This document shows, piece by piece, positions 1 to 10,705 of a stretch of 52,515 nt of DNA (position 1 is the stretch's first letter; every line of letters begins with the position of its first letter). The notes under the pieces were generated by a model that saw nothing but the letters and a program-made list of their open reading frames with translations, was not told the origin of the DNA and did not search any database. Origin of the DNA: a virus; IMG/VR virus record IMGVR_UViG_3300030331_006073, positions 1-52,515 of that record, one strand, 5' to 3'. The position numbers were made by a program, and so were the translations under genes.

Positions 1-3000
1 GAAGAGCCTTTGGGGTTCTTGGATAATTTTTATGGAATAAATATTCCATCTAATGGCTCCGGAGCAAATACGGAAACAAAAAGACCGACCTTGGTAGCGA
101 ATTCTTTGCTTGACGCGAACGACATAGATAAAAACACAGAACGTTTTTACTCCAGTGGTTACTTCTATAATGATATGCCACTCGCCACCAGCATGAAAAC
201 AAGTGCATATGTCGAAGCTCAAAAGAATATTAACCCTCCCTTCATGGCCTTCGCACAGGATAGGCTAATTCATTCGTCGATAGAGGGTAATCCTCAAGAG
301 ATATTTAAAAATTTATATGGAGACTTTGGAGAAAATGAGGAGCTTTTCGAAGAAGCAAAAGGCCTAATGGACGCCGGTATTCTTAGTAACAAATCATACA
401 TTGAGGAGACCTACTTGGAAACAGTGTTTAATTTTACAGACCTTGGTTCTTTAATTTGTGGTCTTCGAAGTTCTTATAACATTGCAGAAACTTTTGATAG
501 GTCAATATATAGCTTCGAGGCCTCCGAAGAGCTTAAAAGGACGTTTGAAGGTTCTCTAAAAAATGTTTTAACATCTCTTGGGTATGAGTATGAACAGAGT
601 AATACAAGCCACTTTGAAATAGATAATTTCAAGGACGAGAAACTAACACAATACGGTAGAACCTTTTTCAAAATAAAGTCAGAAGATGAGAATGAAATAG
701 GTGACATCCGCATCGCGCGCCCCATGGGCATAGACCCTAATTCAAACATTAATCTAACACAAAGGGTTATTGTCAAGACCCCGTGGTCCACCTGCGAAAG
801 TCCAGAAAATTTTGTGTCCCGCGACGGGGACCTTGTCCAGACCGACCACAATGACAACGAACACAGATATACAATAGATTCAGTGCCGGAATATTGGAAT
901 GATTTCAAAACAGGTGTTTGGTCGCAGACTGACATAAATCAAGATAATCGCACAGTGACATTCGGCCGCCGAAAAGATGCAGTAGGCATCGGCCGAGTCG
1001 AAGGAAAATTTGCCCTATTGGAAAACCCGGGCGGTACCCGCCCGGAGCTTTCGAAAAGAGAGGCTTTTGTTACAAGTAGAAACGTGTTTGAAGTATCTAA
1101 AAATCTTTTTGAAAAGCCAACACTTTCTTTTGACAGAGATAGTGGAAAACACTCTCTCGAACTGAGCAGCAAGTCGAACAGACTAGCACCAAATTTATAT
1201 AAAATACCATTCAGGGTCCTTTTAACTCAGATTTTTAGAGAAGATGAGACTACGCCCTCAGAAGTTTATTGTAAAGTAGTGCCACCGTTGTATTTTGAGC
1301 CTGACCGCACAAATCAAGAATTGAGTAACATTCACAGCAAAGCTAGAAATAGCAATATAGGACAATTAAATAGAGCAGTGAAGAAGATAGCAGAGGAATA
1401 TGTCCGCCTTGCAAGAAGTGTGTCGTCATCTTTAATAGAAGAGGGAATACAAGAAATACCAGAAGAACAGCTCGCAGCGCTTGAAGAAGCACTCAGACGT
1501 GACCCTCACGGCGACCCTGAAGGTCTACACTTTCAAAATAATATAGTCCTACCAGTTGACACAATAAGAAGCAGCCCCGGACTCTCCCATTTTCCAGATT
1601 TTACTACTGATTTTGGCAACGGCTCAGATGCTCGCGGTGATAGCTACAGGAGCCAAACAGACCAAAATCTTTTGACAAATAATGTTGATGATATTTTAAA
1701 ACAAAACAAGTCTCATTTAGACCCTGGAAACTCTCGATTTGGCGGAAATAATGGCTCAAAACCACAATTTTGTTCAATCGAAAGAATATACTCAGAAGTG
1801 TTTAAAATAGAGACAGATTCAGAAAGTTTTAATTCAAGAATCGAGCTTGATGCTCTTTTCGCCAACCGCGGGGCCCTTGTCAAGCGGGAGAGCAGTGAAA
1901 TAAAATCTTCTATAATGTCCGCGGCCGATGACAAACATAATGACAAGAGAAGTTATCTTGAATCTAAAAATTATTTCTATACCAACACAAGGTGGGACTC
2001 AACCGGTCCAAGAATAGAGCTTACATCAGACACCGCTTTTCATCGAATGATTTTTAGCATGCACAATGTTTTAAACGAGTACATGAATTTTCGAGCTGCC
2101 GGTAAGTCTAGCTTTTGGGGTCTTCTTACTGAATATAGAGAAAAATTTTATACAGCTATTCCCCGGGCCTTCGACCGCGAAGCAGGACCCGGCGGCGACG
2201 ACGACCGCCTTAAAACAACCGGGACGCTACGACAACACAGAGACGCCATGGCCACCAGCGCGAGAAGAAACACTCCACATGCATTATTGTTTTCTAGGAT
2301 TAGCACAAAATACTTGGAAGAATACTCTAAAAAATTTGTTTTGAATGAGATAGGGGACCTTAATAAACCTCACATTTTTGATGAAGATATTATAGACTTT
2401 CAAGGAAAAATACATGAGGCTTTCAGAAAGGACTCTGGAGGCGCCTGGGAACCGCCAGAACATATGTTTTTTCATAAGCTGAAATCTGTATCTTCTGTTC
2501 TTGCAGGTCCTGACCCGGCCGATGAAGAATATAAACATGGAGCACTAAATGCAAATTTGTTGTCTTTTGGGGACAACACGCTTAAAAATATCCCAGCCGG
2601 CGCTTTCGAAGGGATGAAAGTAAGAAGAGTCTTGGGAGGGCTAACCTCTCGCAAAAAAGTGGAGCTCCCCGTATTGCCTGGTATTTCTGGGGTGTCAATC
2701 GATGTAGATATACCAAGTGGGAACACTCCGGAGGTGTTTTCCGTAAACGAACCCGGGGTAGTTATGCAGATTCCAAATATGCAAGATATTATAGAATTAA
2801 GGTCACAATTTTACAGGCCTTATAAAATTGAAGACAACTTAAGGGACAATATATTGACAAACCAGTTTTGCTCTTTCAAAAATCTTCTCCCAAAGAACAC
2901 AAGACAGGCAAGTAATGGGTACTATTTTGACGGCACTGGATACAATTTTGTAAACTACAATCAAATATCAGACTGTCACATTGATAGAAGGTATTCTTCT

Positions 3001-6000
3001 ATGTACCACTGTTCAGGGAAAATTTCTCTAGTTGACTTATCTGTATTTATAAAAGCTTCAATAAAAAATGTAATGATACGCAGTGTCACCCCCGAGCAAA
3101 GGGAAGATGTGATAGACACCGTTTTCCGAGAAGATATTGACCCGTATGACTATTTTAAATTTGAGCCATTTTTTAGAAATGCTGAAAATATTAAAATAAT
3201 TAAGCAGCTATATAACGGTGCTGGATTAGATACAAATGATAGAACCAGAATAAATAGGTTTGAATTTGATGATGAAATGTTTTCTATTAATAGATTTATG
3301 GAGTTTCAAGGTAGAACTCAAAGAGGAATATCTTCAACACTAACAAACGACCTAGTAGACAACCTAGAGAGCGTTATATCTTCAATGACTTATATGCTTG
3401 GAATGCAAATGTCTTACAAGACTTTTAACGAAATGAATTCTAGAAAAGGACAAACAAAAGTAAAGACTTTAGCGCAGTTAATGCTCCTTCAGAGGATTGT
3501 AAAGAAGTTGAAAAATGATAGATATGCACCAGCAAACACTTTGGCTATACTTTCAATGATAAGTGACCCAATTGCTTTTGATGACGCCATGAGTGAGTCG
3601 TTCAGTAGAAAAATTTCAAACACTTACAGAGAGTCAATAAAGGATTGGGCATTGGCATGCTTGCACTTCTTAATAATTCATATGGCCAGAACCAATTTCG
3701 GGTATGGAAGCCACCAAGCGCAATGGAAAGATGCATACGATTTTGTAGGTTATGCAGACTTCTCCACCAATTTCGAAAACGGTATGATACCTTATATAGT
3801 GTTTTTGCAATCGATTGGAGTTCTTGCTAATTCCAATGACGAACAGGGATACCGTTTTCACCACCATCGCAACGACACCGATGATGATGGATTTTTAATG
3901 AGGCTAAATATTGCAGACCCCGATGACCCTGATGAAAAAGTTGCTGCATTTTGGACTCAAAGTAGAAAGCGTTCTCCCAAGATGGTTTCTTACATACTTG
4001 GAAATCAGTTTAGAGATTCTATTGTCCAAAACATAGACAGCCTTTCAACAGACAGCATGGAAAAAATAATTAATTTTGCAAATGTTTTCAGATACCAATA
4101 TTTAATGTTTTCGATTAATACGCAAACGGAGGGTCACTGGGTGCACGCGAACGACCGCGGCAAGCAAAGCTCCGTCCAAGCTATGCCAGTGTTACCACCT
4201 GGAAATTACGGTTCTTTGAGTAGAGGCGTGTTTCCAAATAACAACTCTTTAATACTTCAAGTGCTGAGAGAACATATCATACGCACAGATGTTTATCGGA
4301 GAAATCAGAAAGTGCCATATGTTGGAACAGAAGAAGACATAGCAATAGAAAATTCAGCATTCTACGAGCAAGCATTTAACAAATATATGGATGGATTTCT
4401 TTCGGTCTCCGATGATGAGCGTTTGAATGAAATTGCGGGCGATGCTGTCTCAAGAATTGAAAGGAAAAAAAGAAGACACTCTCGTAATTATCTCACTTCC
4501 GGTCAACTTGAGACAATTAAATTAGGTCAAATTGAAAATTTTGTGTCTAATTTAGATTTAAACTTGTTTTTTAATTTATTTTTAAGCTCAACTTCAAATG
4601 AAAACTATAATTCAAAAATTGAAAAAGGTCGAATAATAGACAGTCAAAATAATAATATAAAACCAGGCCCGCAGTATTCAAATGCAGCTCAATCTTTTGC
4701 TTCTATTTTTGGCTTCGCTGCAGACTCGAATTCGCCAATGGTCGAAATTCAAGCAGAGTCAGCTGATTTTCTTGATAATAGTCCACTTTTGCAAAAGTAT
4801 ATGATTGAGAAATACAACATGGGATACTTAGCGGACTCAGATAATATTCATGCCCGTAATATAACTCCATCTGAGGTTTACCAAGATATAGTTAAAAAGT
4901 GCTTGTTTGGTTCAAAGTCAGCATTGGGACACCTGACAGAAAAAGCACTAGACTCAGCAGCTTTCGCATCTGGACAACCGTCGTATTTAGACCAGATGGC
5001 ACTTGGTGTGGTGGAGATAGATAGAAGATATCGACAAAGCTTCCGGGCGTTTTCAGGGATAAGCCAAGATGTTCTAGACGCTAGCATGCTTGATGAGGCA
5101 TTTATTGACGGTGTTCTCGTAAAGGGTTTGATAAAGAGTTCAACAATAAAACAGGGATGTCGACTAATAGCTAATGTTTTCGAGGGCAGATGGGATGGAG
5201 ACCCAGACTCCATCAGTGATGGAATCCAGCTTAACCTTACAGATAACGAAGGCAAAAACGTCCTAAGAGGTTACAAAACAATACAAAATATATCAGAAGA
5301 GTATAGAACTTTCTATATGATAAATAAAAAATCAGGAAACAACACATTTTCAGTGCCTATGTCAAAATACGAATATGTGACCAGTCCTGAAGGCGAAGCT
5401 TACTTTGATGAGTGCTATGATTTGCCAGAATATCTTGAATTATATGAAGAACGGCGCCCACAACTTGTAGAGCACCTACTAGAAGACGCCAGCACTAAGC
5501 TTGTTTTTAATTATGCATTGCCAGTTAAAAGATATCAGTCTGTTGCTACAATATTTGGTACCGACGCGTTGGCTTCTTATAGTGATATGCCATCAGTTAT
5601 GGAATCTCCAAAGGCTACTTTGTCGTCAATAATAAACATAGCATCGATGAATAGAAAACAAAGAAATGAATTATTCAAAGATGTAAGCAAATCAGAATAT
5701 TTTAAAACAATGTTAGATGACGCGAACACAAACCCGGACGGTATGAGCTGCTTCAGCAACCCTTTTGATGAAAATCTATTTAGTGATTGGTGGGATATGT
5801 TTAAGGAGTTAATCGTACTGTTCCCGGCGATATTGTTTAGGGGGATTGCAAACGCTATCGACCCGGCGTACAAAGAAATGAAAGTGCACTGGTCGGCATG
5901 CCAAATAAAAGAATTAACTTTCGATGGGATGCGTCCGTGGGACAGTACTGCAGATATGAATTATGAAGATATGTCCGCTGGACTGTGGCTACCAGGGGAT

Positions 6001-6471
6001 TTGTCAGAGCAAGAAAGAAACAGCGGCCACGGTAGAGGCCTTTACTCTCCTATAATCCCACAAGCTGGTATTGATATCGTTGACAGTTTTGGAACAATAA
6101 TAGACTCTGGTTTTACAGACGGCTATGACAAACTTGGCAACACTTTAGCAAAAACTGTTGGATATGCCTATAAAGGCCCGATATCTTTAGTTGACGGATT
6201 GTTCGAATTTAACATTCCATGTGCCGGGATTGGCCCAGATGGCTCTTGGGGAGATAAGAGTTTTAATACAGGTCGCTATGGCCACCCTGTATCGCCTTTT
6301 ACCATCTTAGCGCTCTCAACACGACAGCTACCAGGAGACAAGAGAATAAGAAGAAATTCAGGCGCCTGCAGTGATGTGATACCGATACCGGCATTCCCAC
6401 CACCAGAAGAGGCATGCCCAGTGGAGGATGTACCTCCACCGTTTGGCAGATTTAACGATTCCGAAGACTAA
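1..6471 (+). CDS. Giant virion structural protein, 5' partial
   Basis: The reading frame is open to the left window edge, so the true start is probably upstream; the TTG at position 10 has no convincing ribosome site and I do not take it as the start. At least 2153 residues are visible. I do not recognise a named family. The protein is soluble, Asp/Asn/Ser/Phe-rich, with no signal peptide or membrane segment, and ends in a Pro-rich, Cys-containing tail before the stop. It lies 49 bases upstream of the gp25 baseplate gene on the same strand, so a tail or baseplate role is likely by position. An aligned search against structural proteins of other large myoviruses would be decisive. Codon use resembles its neighbours, with no sign of recent transfer. 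A tape measure is less likely, because the long uninterrupted helical heptads typical of those are not apparent. Confidence 0.7.
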   Translation, partial: EEPLGFLDNFYGINIPSNGSGANTETKRPTLVANSLLDANDIDKNTERFYSSGYFYNDMPLATSMKTSAYVEAQKNINPPFMAFAQDRLIHSSIEGNPQEIFKNLYGDFGENEELFEEAKGLMDAGILSNKSYIEETYLETVFNFTDLGSLICGLRSSYNIAETFDRSIYSFEASEELKRTFEGSLKNVLTSLGYEYEQSNTSHFEIDNFKDEKLTQYGRTFFKIKSEDENEIGDIRIARPMGIDPNSNINLTQRVIVKTPWSTCESPENFVSRDGDLVQTDHNDNEHRYTIDSVPEYWNDFKTGVWSQTDINQDNRTVTFGRRKDAVGIGRVEGKFALLENPGGTRPELSKREAFVTSRNVFEVSKNLFEKPTLSFDRDSGKHSLELSSKSNRLAPNLYKIPFRVLLTQIFREDETTPSEVYCKVVPPLYFEPDRTNQELSNIHSKARNSNIGQLNRAVKKIAEEYVRLARSVSSSLIEEGIQEIPEEQLAALEEALRRDPHGDPEGLHFQNNIVLPVDTIRSSPGLSHFPDFTTDFGNGSDARGDSYRSQTDQNLLTNNVDDILKQNKSHLDPGNSRFGGNNGSKPQFCSIERIYSEVFKIETDSESFNSRIELDALFANRGALVKRESSEIKSSIMSAADDKHNDKRSYLESKNYFYTNTRWDSTGPRIELTSDTAFHRMIFSMHNVLNEYMNFRAAGKSSFWGLLTEYREKFYTAIPRAFDREAGPGGDDDRLKTTGTLRQHRDAMATSARRNTPHALLFSRISTKYLEEYSKKFVLNEIGDLNKPHIFDEDIIDFQGKIHEAFRKDSGGAWEPPEHMFFHKLKSVSSVLAGPDPADEEYKHGALNANLLSFGDNTLKNIPAGAFEGMKVRRVLGGLTSRKKVELPVLPGISGVSIDVDIPSGNTPEVFSVNEPGVVMQIPNMQDIIELRSQFYRPYKIEDNLRDNILTNQFCSFKNLLPKNTRQASNGYYFDGTGYNFVNYNQISDCHIDRRYSSMYHCSGKISLVDLSVFIKASIKNVMIRSVTPEQREDVIDTVFREDIDPYDYFKFEPFFRNAENIKIIKQLYNGAGLDTNDRTRINRFEFDDEMFSINRFMEFQGRTQRGISSTLTNDLVDNLESVISSMTYMLGMQMSYKTFNEMNSRKGQTKVKTLAQLMLLQRIVKKLKNDRYAPANTLAILSMISDPIAFDDAMSESFSRKISNTYRESIKDWALACLHFLIIHMARTNFGYGSHQAQWKDAYDFVGYADFSTNFENGMIPYIVFLQSIGVLANSNDEQGYRFHHHRNDTDDDGFLMRLNIADPDDPDEKVAAFWTQSRKRSPKMVSYILGNQFRDSIVQNIDSLSTDSMEKIINFANVFRYQYLMFSINTQTEGHWVHANDRGKQSSVQAMPVLPPGNYGSLSRGVFPNNNSLILQVLREHIIRTDVYRRNQKVPYVGTEEDIAIENSAFYEQAFNKYMDGFLSVSDDERLNEIAGDAVSRIERKKRRHSRNYLTSGQLETIKLGQIENFVSNLDLNLFFNLFLSSTSNENYNSKIEKGRIIDSQNNNIKPGPQYSNAAQSFASIFGFAADSNSPMVEIQAESADFLDNSPLLQKYMIEKYNMGYLADSDNIHARNITPSEVYQDIVKKCLFGSKSALGHLTEKALDSAAFASGQPSYLDQMALGVVEIDRRYRQSFRAFSGISQDVLDASMLDEAFIDGVLVKGLIKSSTIKQGCRLIANVFEGRWDGDPDSISDGIQLNLTDNEGKNVLRGYKTIQNISEEYRTFYMINKKSGNNTFSVPMSKYEYVTSPEGEAYFDECYDLPEYLELYEERRPQLVEHLLEDASTKLVFNYALPVKRYQSVATIFGTDALASYSDMPSVMESPKATLSSIINIASMNRKQRNELFKDVSKSEYFKTMLDDANTNPDGMSCFSNPFDENLFSDWWDMFKELIVLFPAILFRGIANAIDPAYKEMKVHWSACQIKELTFDGMRPWDSTADMNYEDMSAGLWLPGDLSEQERNSGHGRGLYSPIIPQAGIDIVDSFGTIIDSGFTDGYDKLGNTLAKTVGYAYKGPISLVDGLFEFNIPCAGIGPDGSWGDKSFNTGRYGHPVSPFTILALSTRQLPGDKRIRRNSGACSDVIPIPAFPPPEEACPVEDVPPPFGRFNDSED

Positions 6472-6483
6472 AATCTTTAGGAC

Positions 6484-6491
6484 ACTATTTA
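6484..6491 (+). promoter_or_regulatory. Intergenic ACTATTTA motif upstream of gp25
   Basis: ACTATTTA lies in the 49-base gap between the giant upstream gene and gp25 and ends 29 bases before the ATG. The same octamer occurs in three other unusually long gaps (29520, 40663, 49564). Here it is followed after four bases by AGAAACTT (6496-6503), a downstream element also seen at 49577. It is a candidate phage late-promoter element. The position fits a -10 box or start site, but it is not the T4 late consensus TATAAATA. Confidence 0.4.
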
Positions 6492-6520
6492 CTAAAGAAA
6501 CTTAAGAGGTACTAATAAGT

Positions 6521-7021
6521 ATGACTGATTATGTCGGACCAGTTGGGCAAAGAATCGCACAACCAAATTGGCCCTTGTCTTTCGACGAGAACACGGGCCC
6601 TTACGCGCCAATCACAAATATAATTAAGTCAATAAGACAAGATTTTATAAACTTGTTAAGAACAAACCCAGGAGAATGGCCGAATGTTCCAGACCTGGGC
6701 GTCGGTCTAGAGAGACTTTTGTTCGAAAACTCACAACAGATAGACGTGGGAGACTTAAAGCAAAAAATACAAACTCAACTAAACAAGTATTTATCGTCTT
6801 TAAGAATAATTGATATCTCTTACGAGAGAATCCCGGATAACATAGATTTAAATTATGCTAAATTTACAGTGTTTTATTATATTGAAGACTTGGGCGAGGA
6901 CCAGACCTTAGTTGAATACGTTACAGACGCAGGCGGAAACTTTATTTTAGGTCGACAATCGGAACAATATGCAAGGCTGGCAACCTTTGCTCACGACCGC
7001 GGCCTGAGAGAGCAGCCATAG
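6521..7021 (+). CDS. gp25: gp25-like baseplate wedge subunit
   Basis: 166 aa, somewhat longer than T4 gp25. The protein has the gp25/W family layout: an N-terminal PLSFD stretch (18-22), GPYAPITNII (26-35), then the hallmark TNPGEWPNVPDLGVGL (48-63) and a FEN motif near residue 70. The family forms part of the baseplate wedge and contacts the first sheath ring, helping to start sheath assembly; it is structural despite older lysozyme labels. ATG 6521 follows AAGAGG. The gp6 gene begins 16 bases downstream, the same adjacency as in T4 and many contractile systems. A candidate late-promoter motif lies in the upstream gap. Confidence 0.93.
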   Translation: MTDYVGPVGQRIAQPNWPLSFDENTGPYAPITNIIKSIRQDFINLLRTNPGEWPNVPDLGVGLERLLFENSQQIDVGDLKQKIQTQLNKYLSSLRIIDISYERIPDNIDLNYAKFTVFYYIEDLGEDQTLVEYVTDAGGNFILGRQSEQYARLATFAHDRGLREQP

Positions 7022-7037
7022 TTACAGGAAACTATAA

Positions 7038-8858
7038 ATGAAAGATACAAAAGTAAGCAACAAAATAAAAGAAATAGATTATACAAAAACTAGTTTTTCC
7101 GAAATAAAAAATGAACTTGTTGGGTACATGAAGAGGCACTATCCCGATTCTTACAGGGACTTCAATAGAAGCTCCTTTGGTTCCTTGATGCTTGACCTTG
7201 TTTCGTATGTAGGTGACCAGCTGCACTATTATTCCGACCACAATGCTAATGAGGCAATACCAGCATTTACCAAAGACCCCGCCACCCTTATAAGCCATAT
7301 CAACTCTTTAGGAGGGGACCCACTAATAAATCCAGTTGCTGTTGGGTTTGTGGAGGTGCAAGTCTTGCGGCCTGCCATGGCCATCGGCCCCAGGGTAGAT
7401 TCTAAGTATGAAGTAGAGCTTCGTGCGGGCTCTAAGTATATGTCAAATGGTGGAACAGTTTACACACAAATAAAAGATATAACTTTAAGTGAGGCGAACT
7501 CAACCGTCATGGGTTATAATACGATTTTAGATGGTCGCAAAATAGAATTTTTTATTTTAAAAGCAAAAGTGCCTGTAATCTCGGGAGAAGAAAGAACCTA
7601 CACTGTCGATGTCGGAAACTTTCAAAGATTCTTAAAAATAGATGTACCTGATGATACTTTAACAGAAATTTTAAAAATAGAGGATAGCAACGGAAATGAA
7701 TACTTTCAAGTTGACCACCTAACACAAGATGTTATATATAAGCCGATACAAGACCCAATAAAAAGAGATTCCAATGTTTCTTCTATTTTGAAACCAACCC
7801 CGGTACCGAGAAGGTTTGTTGTGGAAAAATCACCATCAATAACAACGGTTGTATTCGGCCATGGCTCAGAAGAGGACCTAAACACAGCATCGGCTCTCGA
7901 CCCAAGCAAGGTCGCGCTGCAGCTTTCTGCAAAAAGTTACATATCCTCACAGAAAATTGACCCAAATAGATTACTCACAAATAATAAGTTGGGAGTTTCA
8001 CCACAAAATACCACCTTAACGATTACCTACAGAAGCAATACTTTGTTGAACACGAACGCAGCAGTAGGAACCATAACACAAGTTTTGGAGCCCATTTTAT
8101 TTTTTAAGAATGAAGAAGATTTAAATGAAGAAATTGTCAATTTTATAAGAGACAACGTACAGGTATTCAACGAAGAACCAATTAATGGAAACATCAGTAT
8201 ACCAACCACAGAAGAGTTAAAGAGAAGGTATCTAGGGGTATACGGAGCCCAAAATCGCGCGGTTACCAAGCAGGACTATGTTTCTGCCGTATATTCAATG
8301 CCGCCTATTTTTGGCTCTGTCAAGCGCGCCGCTGTTATCAGGGACACTAACGATTTAAAGAGAAATATAAATCTCTATTTAATATCGGAATCTGCAGCTG
8401 GAAAACTTGAAGCTCCGTCGGAACTGTTAAGAGAGAACACAAAAACATGGGTCGACTCAATAAGAATGATATCGGACAGCGTAGACATTTTTTCAGCAAA
8501 GATAATAAACTTCTCTATAGAATTCAATGTAAATTTGAAGACAAATGTGAATCAACAAACAACGCTGACGTTGATAAAAAACAAAATATTTGAAGAAATG
8601 TCAACTATTTTACCCGAAATAGGAGAACCGTTTTATATATCAAGTGTTATGAATATAATACAGAATATTCCAGAAGTTAGGAGCGTCCCTATAAGGGGCG
8701 GGGTAAAAATAAGAGCTCTATCTGGAGTGAATCATACAGATTTTAGATTTGATGTGAAAAGCAACACATCGCCTGACGAAAGCTTTATATATATACCAGA
8801 GGATGCTATTTGGGAGATTAAATTCATTGATGATATTAAAGGGACGGTTTCACAATAA
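7038..8858 (+). CDS. gp6: gp6-like baseplate wedge protein (baseplate J family)
   Basis: 606 aa, close to T4 gp6 length. The N-terminus (about 1-75) has the conserved pattern of gp6-type wedge proteins: YMKRHYPDSYRDFNRSSFG followed by LMLDLVSYVGDQLHYY and NEAIPAFT. The central segment has the YLGVYGAQNRAVTKQDYVSAV motif typical of baseplate J-like proteins, where a helical unit precedes the C-terminal dimerisation domain. Two gp6 copies per wedge form the iris that opens on contraction. The start ATG 7038 has AGGA upstream. The stop overlaps the next ATG by one base (TAATG), which implies translational coupling. Confidence 0.92.
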   Translation: MKDTKVSNKIKEIDYTKTSFSEIKNELVGYMKRHYPDSYRDFNRSSFGSLMLDLVSYVGDQLHYYSDHNANEAIPAFTKDPATLISHINSLGGDPLINPVAVGFVEVQVLRPAMAIGPRVDSKYEVELRAGSKYMSNGGTVYTQIKDITLSEANSTVMGYNTILDGRKIEFFILKAKVPVISGEERTYTVDVGNFQRFLKIDVPDDTLTEILKIEDSNGNEYFQVDHLTQDVIYKPIQDPIKRDSNVSSILKPTPVPRRFVVEKSPSITTVVFGHGSEEDLNTASALDPSKVALQLSAKSYISSQKIDPNRLLTNNKLGVSPQNTTLTITYRSNTLLNTNAAVGTITQVLEPILFFKNEEDLNEEIVNFIRDNVQVFNEEPINGNISIPTTEELKRRYLGVYGAQNRAVTKQDYVSAVYSMPPIFGSVKRAAVIRDTNDLKRNINLYLISESAAGKLEAPSELLRENTKTWVDSIRMISDSVDIFSAKIINFSIEFNVNLKTNVNQQTTLTLIKNKIFEEMSTILPEIGEPFYISSVMNIIQNIPEVRSVPIRGGVKIRALSGVNHTDFRFDVKSNTSPDESFIYIPEDAIWEIKFIDDIKGTVSQ

Positions 8859-10705
8859 TGAGCATAAAAAGATATAACTCCAATAAAGATAATACGATAG
8901 CTAATGCCTTGAGAGAAAATTTGTCTGCGCGCTCGAAACAGGCTAATATGGGAGCCAGTGATATATTAGAGTTATTCTCTATATTTGGACAAGCAAGTAG
9001 CAGTTCTTTGGAAAAAGCAAGAATTATCTTAGAGTTTCCAGTTAGTGATATAAATTTGGATAGGCAGTCCGGTATTATACCCGACTCTGGCTCTATTGAT
9101 TACGTTCTAAAAATGTGCAACACCCCACATGGTCAAACCACACCAGAAAACTTTACAGTAGTTGTACACCCAGTTGTTCAGCCCTGGAGCGAGGGCGACG
9201 GCCTTGATATGGAAAGCTATTTAGATTTAGAAGCAAGCAACTGGGCCTCTGCTTCCGAAGGCGTGGCCTGGCATTCTGCCGGCTCAGACTTTGTGACCAG
9301 CTCTTATGTTAGACAGGTTGACGTCCCATTGGTATATACTCAAGACTTAAAGAAGGGGACAGAAAATATTTCAATAAAAATAACACCCTGGGTTGAAGAG
9401 TGGCTTAAGCATGAAAATGGTGCATCGCTACCGGGTTCGGGTAGCATCTCCCTTTCGCAAAAGCCAGAAAAAGATGATGTCATTAAAATCTATTCTCACG
9501 AGGGACAAGAAGGCATCTTCAAATTTATTACCGGGTCTTCGCACATAGTTGGAAACATTGCATACATAAATACGGGAAGCAGTGCCGCAGAGGCCATAAG
9601 TGACCTTGAGGGCCATATAGACATATTATTTAATAATAAAATAATATCTAACTTAAACGACCCTGCAGACCAACATCTTGCACTAACCCAATCACAAGCA
9701 GGATTCCATGGAAATACGCTGATTAGTTCTAGTATTCCGTCTTCTAGGTCAACTATAGTTAATTTTTCTGGGGGTGTTGGGTTGCCAAATTACGGGGTCG
9801 TACTAAAACTTAGAGACGATTTTGAAGACGGCTCTAAAAAAAGGTCTTATTATACTAAGAAGTTTTATTCAAAAAGTTCCCATGAGTTTTTTTTAAAACC
9901 AAAAATTGAAGCTCAATGGGATTCCTCAAGAAAAGACGACAGAAATTATGTGATAAAGTCTAGCAGTCTTGCACCCTCATCAGAAAACCTTAATAATGTT
10001 TTTCACTATAACCGCTTTGGCGCAAGTATGGTGGACATTCCGAATACAGGCTCTAACTTAATCGTTAGATTTCTGACATCATCTTCCGGAGGAGATAGCG
10101 TGGGAGTAGTTACTTCAACCGGGGTAGAGCAAAACCACATAACAGCCAGCCGCGATAGCCTAGGCACCTACAAAGCTATTTTTGCATACTCAGGTTCAGA
10201 ATCGCAACTATATGATGTTTGGTATAGGTCTGTTAATGCACCAGGTCAAAACATAGTTGAGACTGGGCTTTTTACCGGTTCAGGATTCAGTGTTTATGAG
10301 GACAAACTAGACAACTACCATGTCGTACCATCTTACGTTGTTAATGTAACTAACTTGAAGAAATCTTATCTTCAAGAAGAAAAAACAACACTAAGAGTAT
10401 ACACTAGGGATAAAAACTGGCAGCCAAACATATACACAAAAGCAAACAACGAAGCGCCAGTAAATAATATTAAAAATCTCTTCTACAAAGTAGTAAGATT
10501 GTCAGATAGGTACGAGGTGATACCTTACTCTACAGGAAGTAATAGGCAGTACTCTTTGACTTCATATGACAGTCAGGGTTCTTATTTCGATTTAGATATG
10601 AAGCTTTTAGAGAAAAACGATGCTTATGAAATATCTTTTCTTTTCAAAGACGGGCCTAATTACCTGGAGTTGCCTGAGAAGTTTAAATTTAGAGTGGACC
10701 CATGA
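8858..10705 (+). CDS. Baseplate-associated protein, possible DNRLRE-like N-terminal domain
   Basis: 615 aa, translationally coupled at both ends (TAATG with gp6, ATGA with the giant gene downstream). I do not recognise a named phage family. The first 200 residues resemble a DNRLRE-type beta-sandwich: an early segment with NMGASDILELF, a conserved strand ending in ARIILEFPVSDI, an acidic Trp-rich stretch, and ISIKITPWVEEWL. This is a pattern-level impression only. The rest is rich in Ser, Gly and Tyr with alternating beta-type segments and no membrane region. Its position directly after gp25 and gp6 corresponds to the gp7/gp8 place in T4, so a wedge or adsorption-apparatus role is the simplest inference. 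Confidence 0.6.
   Translation: MSIKRYNSNKDNTIANALRENLSARSKQANMGASDILELFSIFGQASSSSLEKARIILEFPVSDINLDRQSGIIPDSGSIDYVLKMCNTPHGQTTPENFTVVVHPVVQPWSEGDGLDMESYLDLEASNWASASEGVAWHSAGSDFVTSSYVRQVDVPLVYTQDLKKGTENISIKITPWVEEWLKHENGASLPGSGSISLSQKPEKDDVIKIYSHEGQEGIFKFITGSSHIVGNIAYINTGSSAAEAISDLEGHIDILFNNKIISNLNDPADQHLALTQSQAGFHGNTLISSSIPSSRSTIVNFSGGVGLPNYGVVLKLRDDFEDGSKKRSYYTKKFYSKSSHEFFLKPKIEAQWDSSRKDDRNYVIKSSSLAPSSENLNNVFHYNRFGASMVDIPNTGSNLIVRFLTSSSGGDSVGVVTSTGVEQNHITASRDSLGTYKAIFAYSGSESQLYDVWYRSVNAPGQNIVETGLFTGSGFSVYEDKLDNYHVVPSYVVNVTNLKKSYLQEEKTTLRVYTRDKNWQPNIYTKANNEAPVNNIKNLFYKVVRLSDRYEVIPYSTGSNRQYSLTSYDSQGSYFDLDMKLLEKNDAYEISFLFKDGPNYLELPEKFKFRVDP

Noticed and set aside
474-5873. Minus-strand ORFs of 77-153 aa across the first giant gene
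   Set aside because: All lie antisense to a continuous, well-behaved coding frame, lack ribosome sites and show low-complexity Ser/Leu composition.
1-6471. TTG at position 10 as the gene start
   Set aside because: The frame stays open to the window edge and no ribosome site is visible, so the gene is treated as 5' partial.
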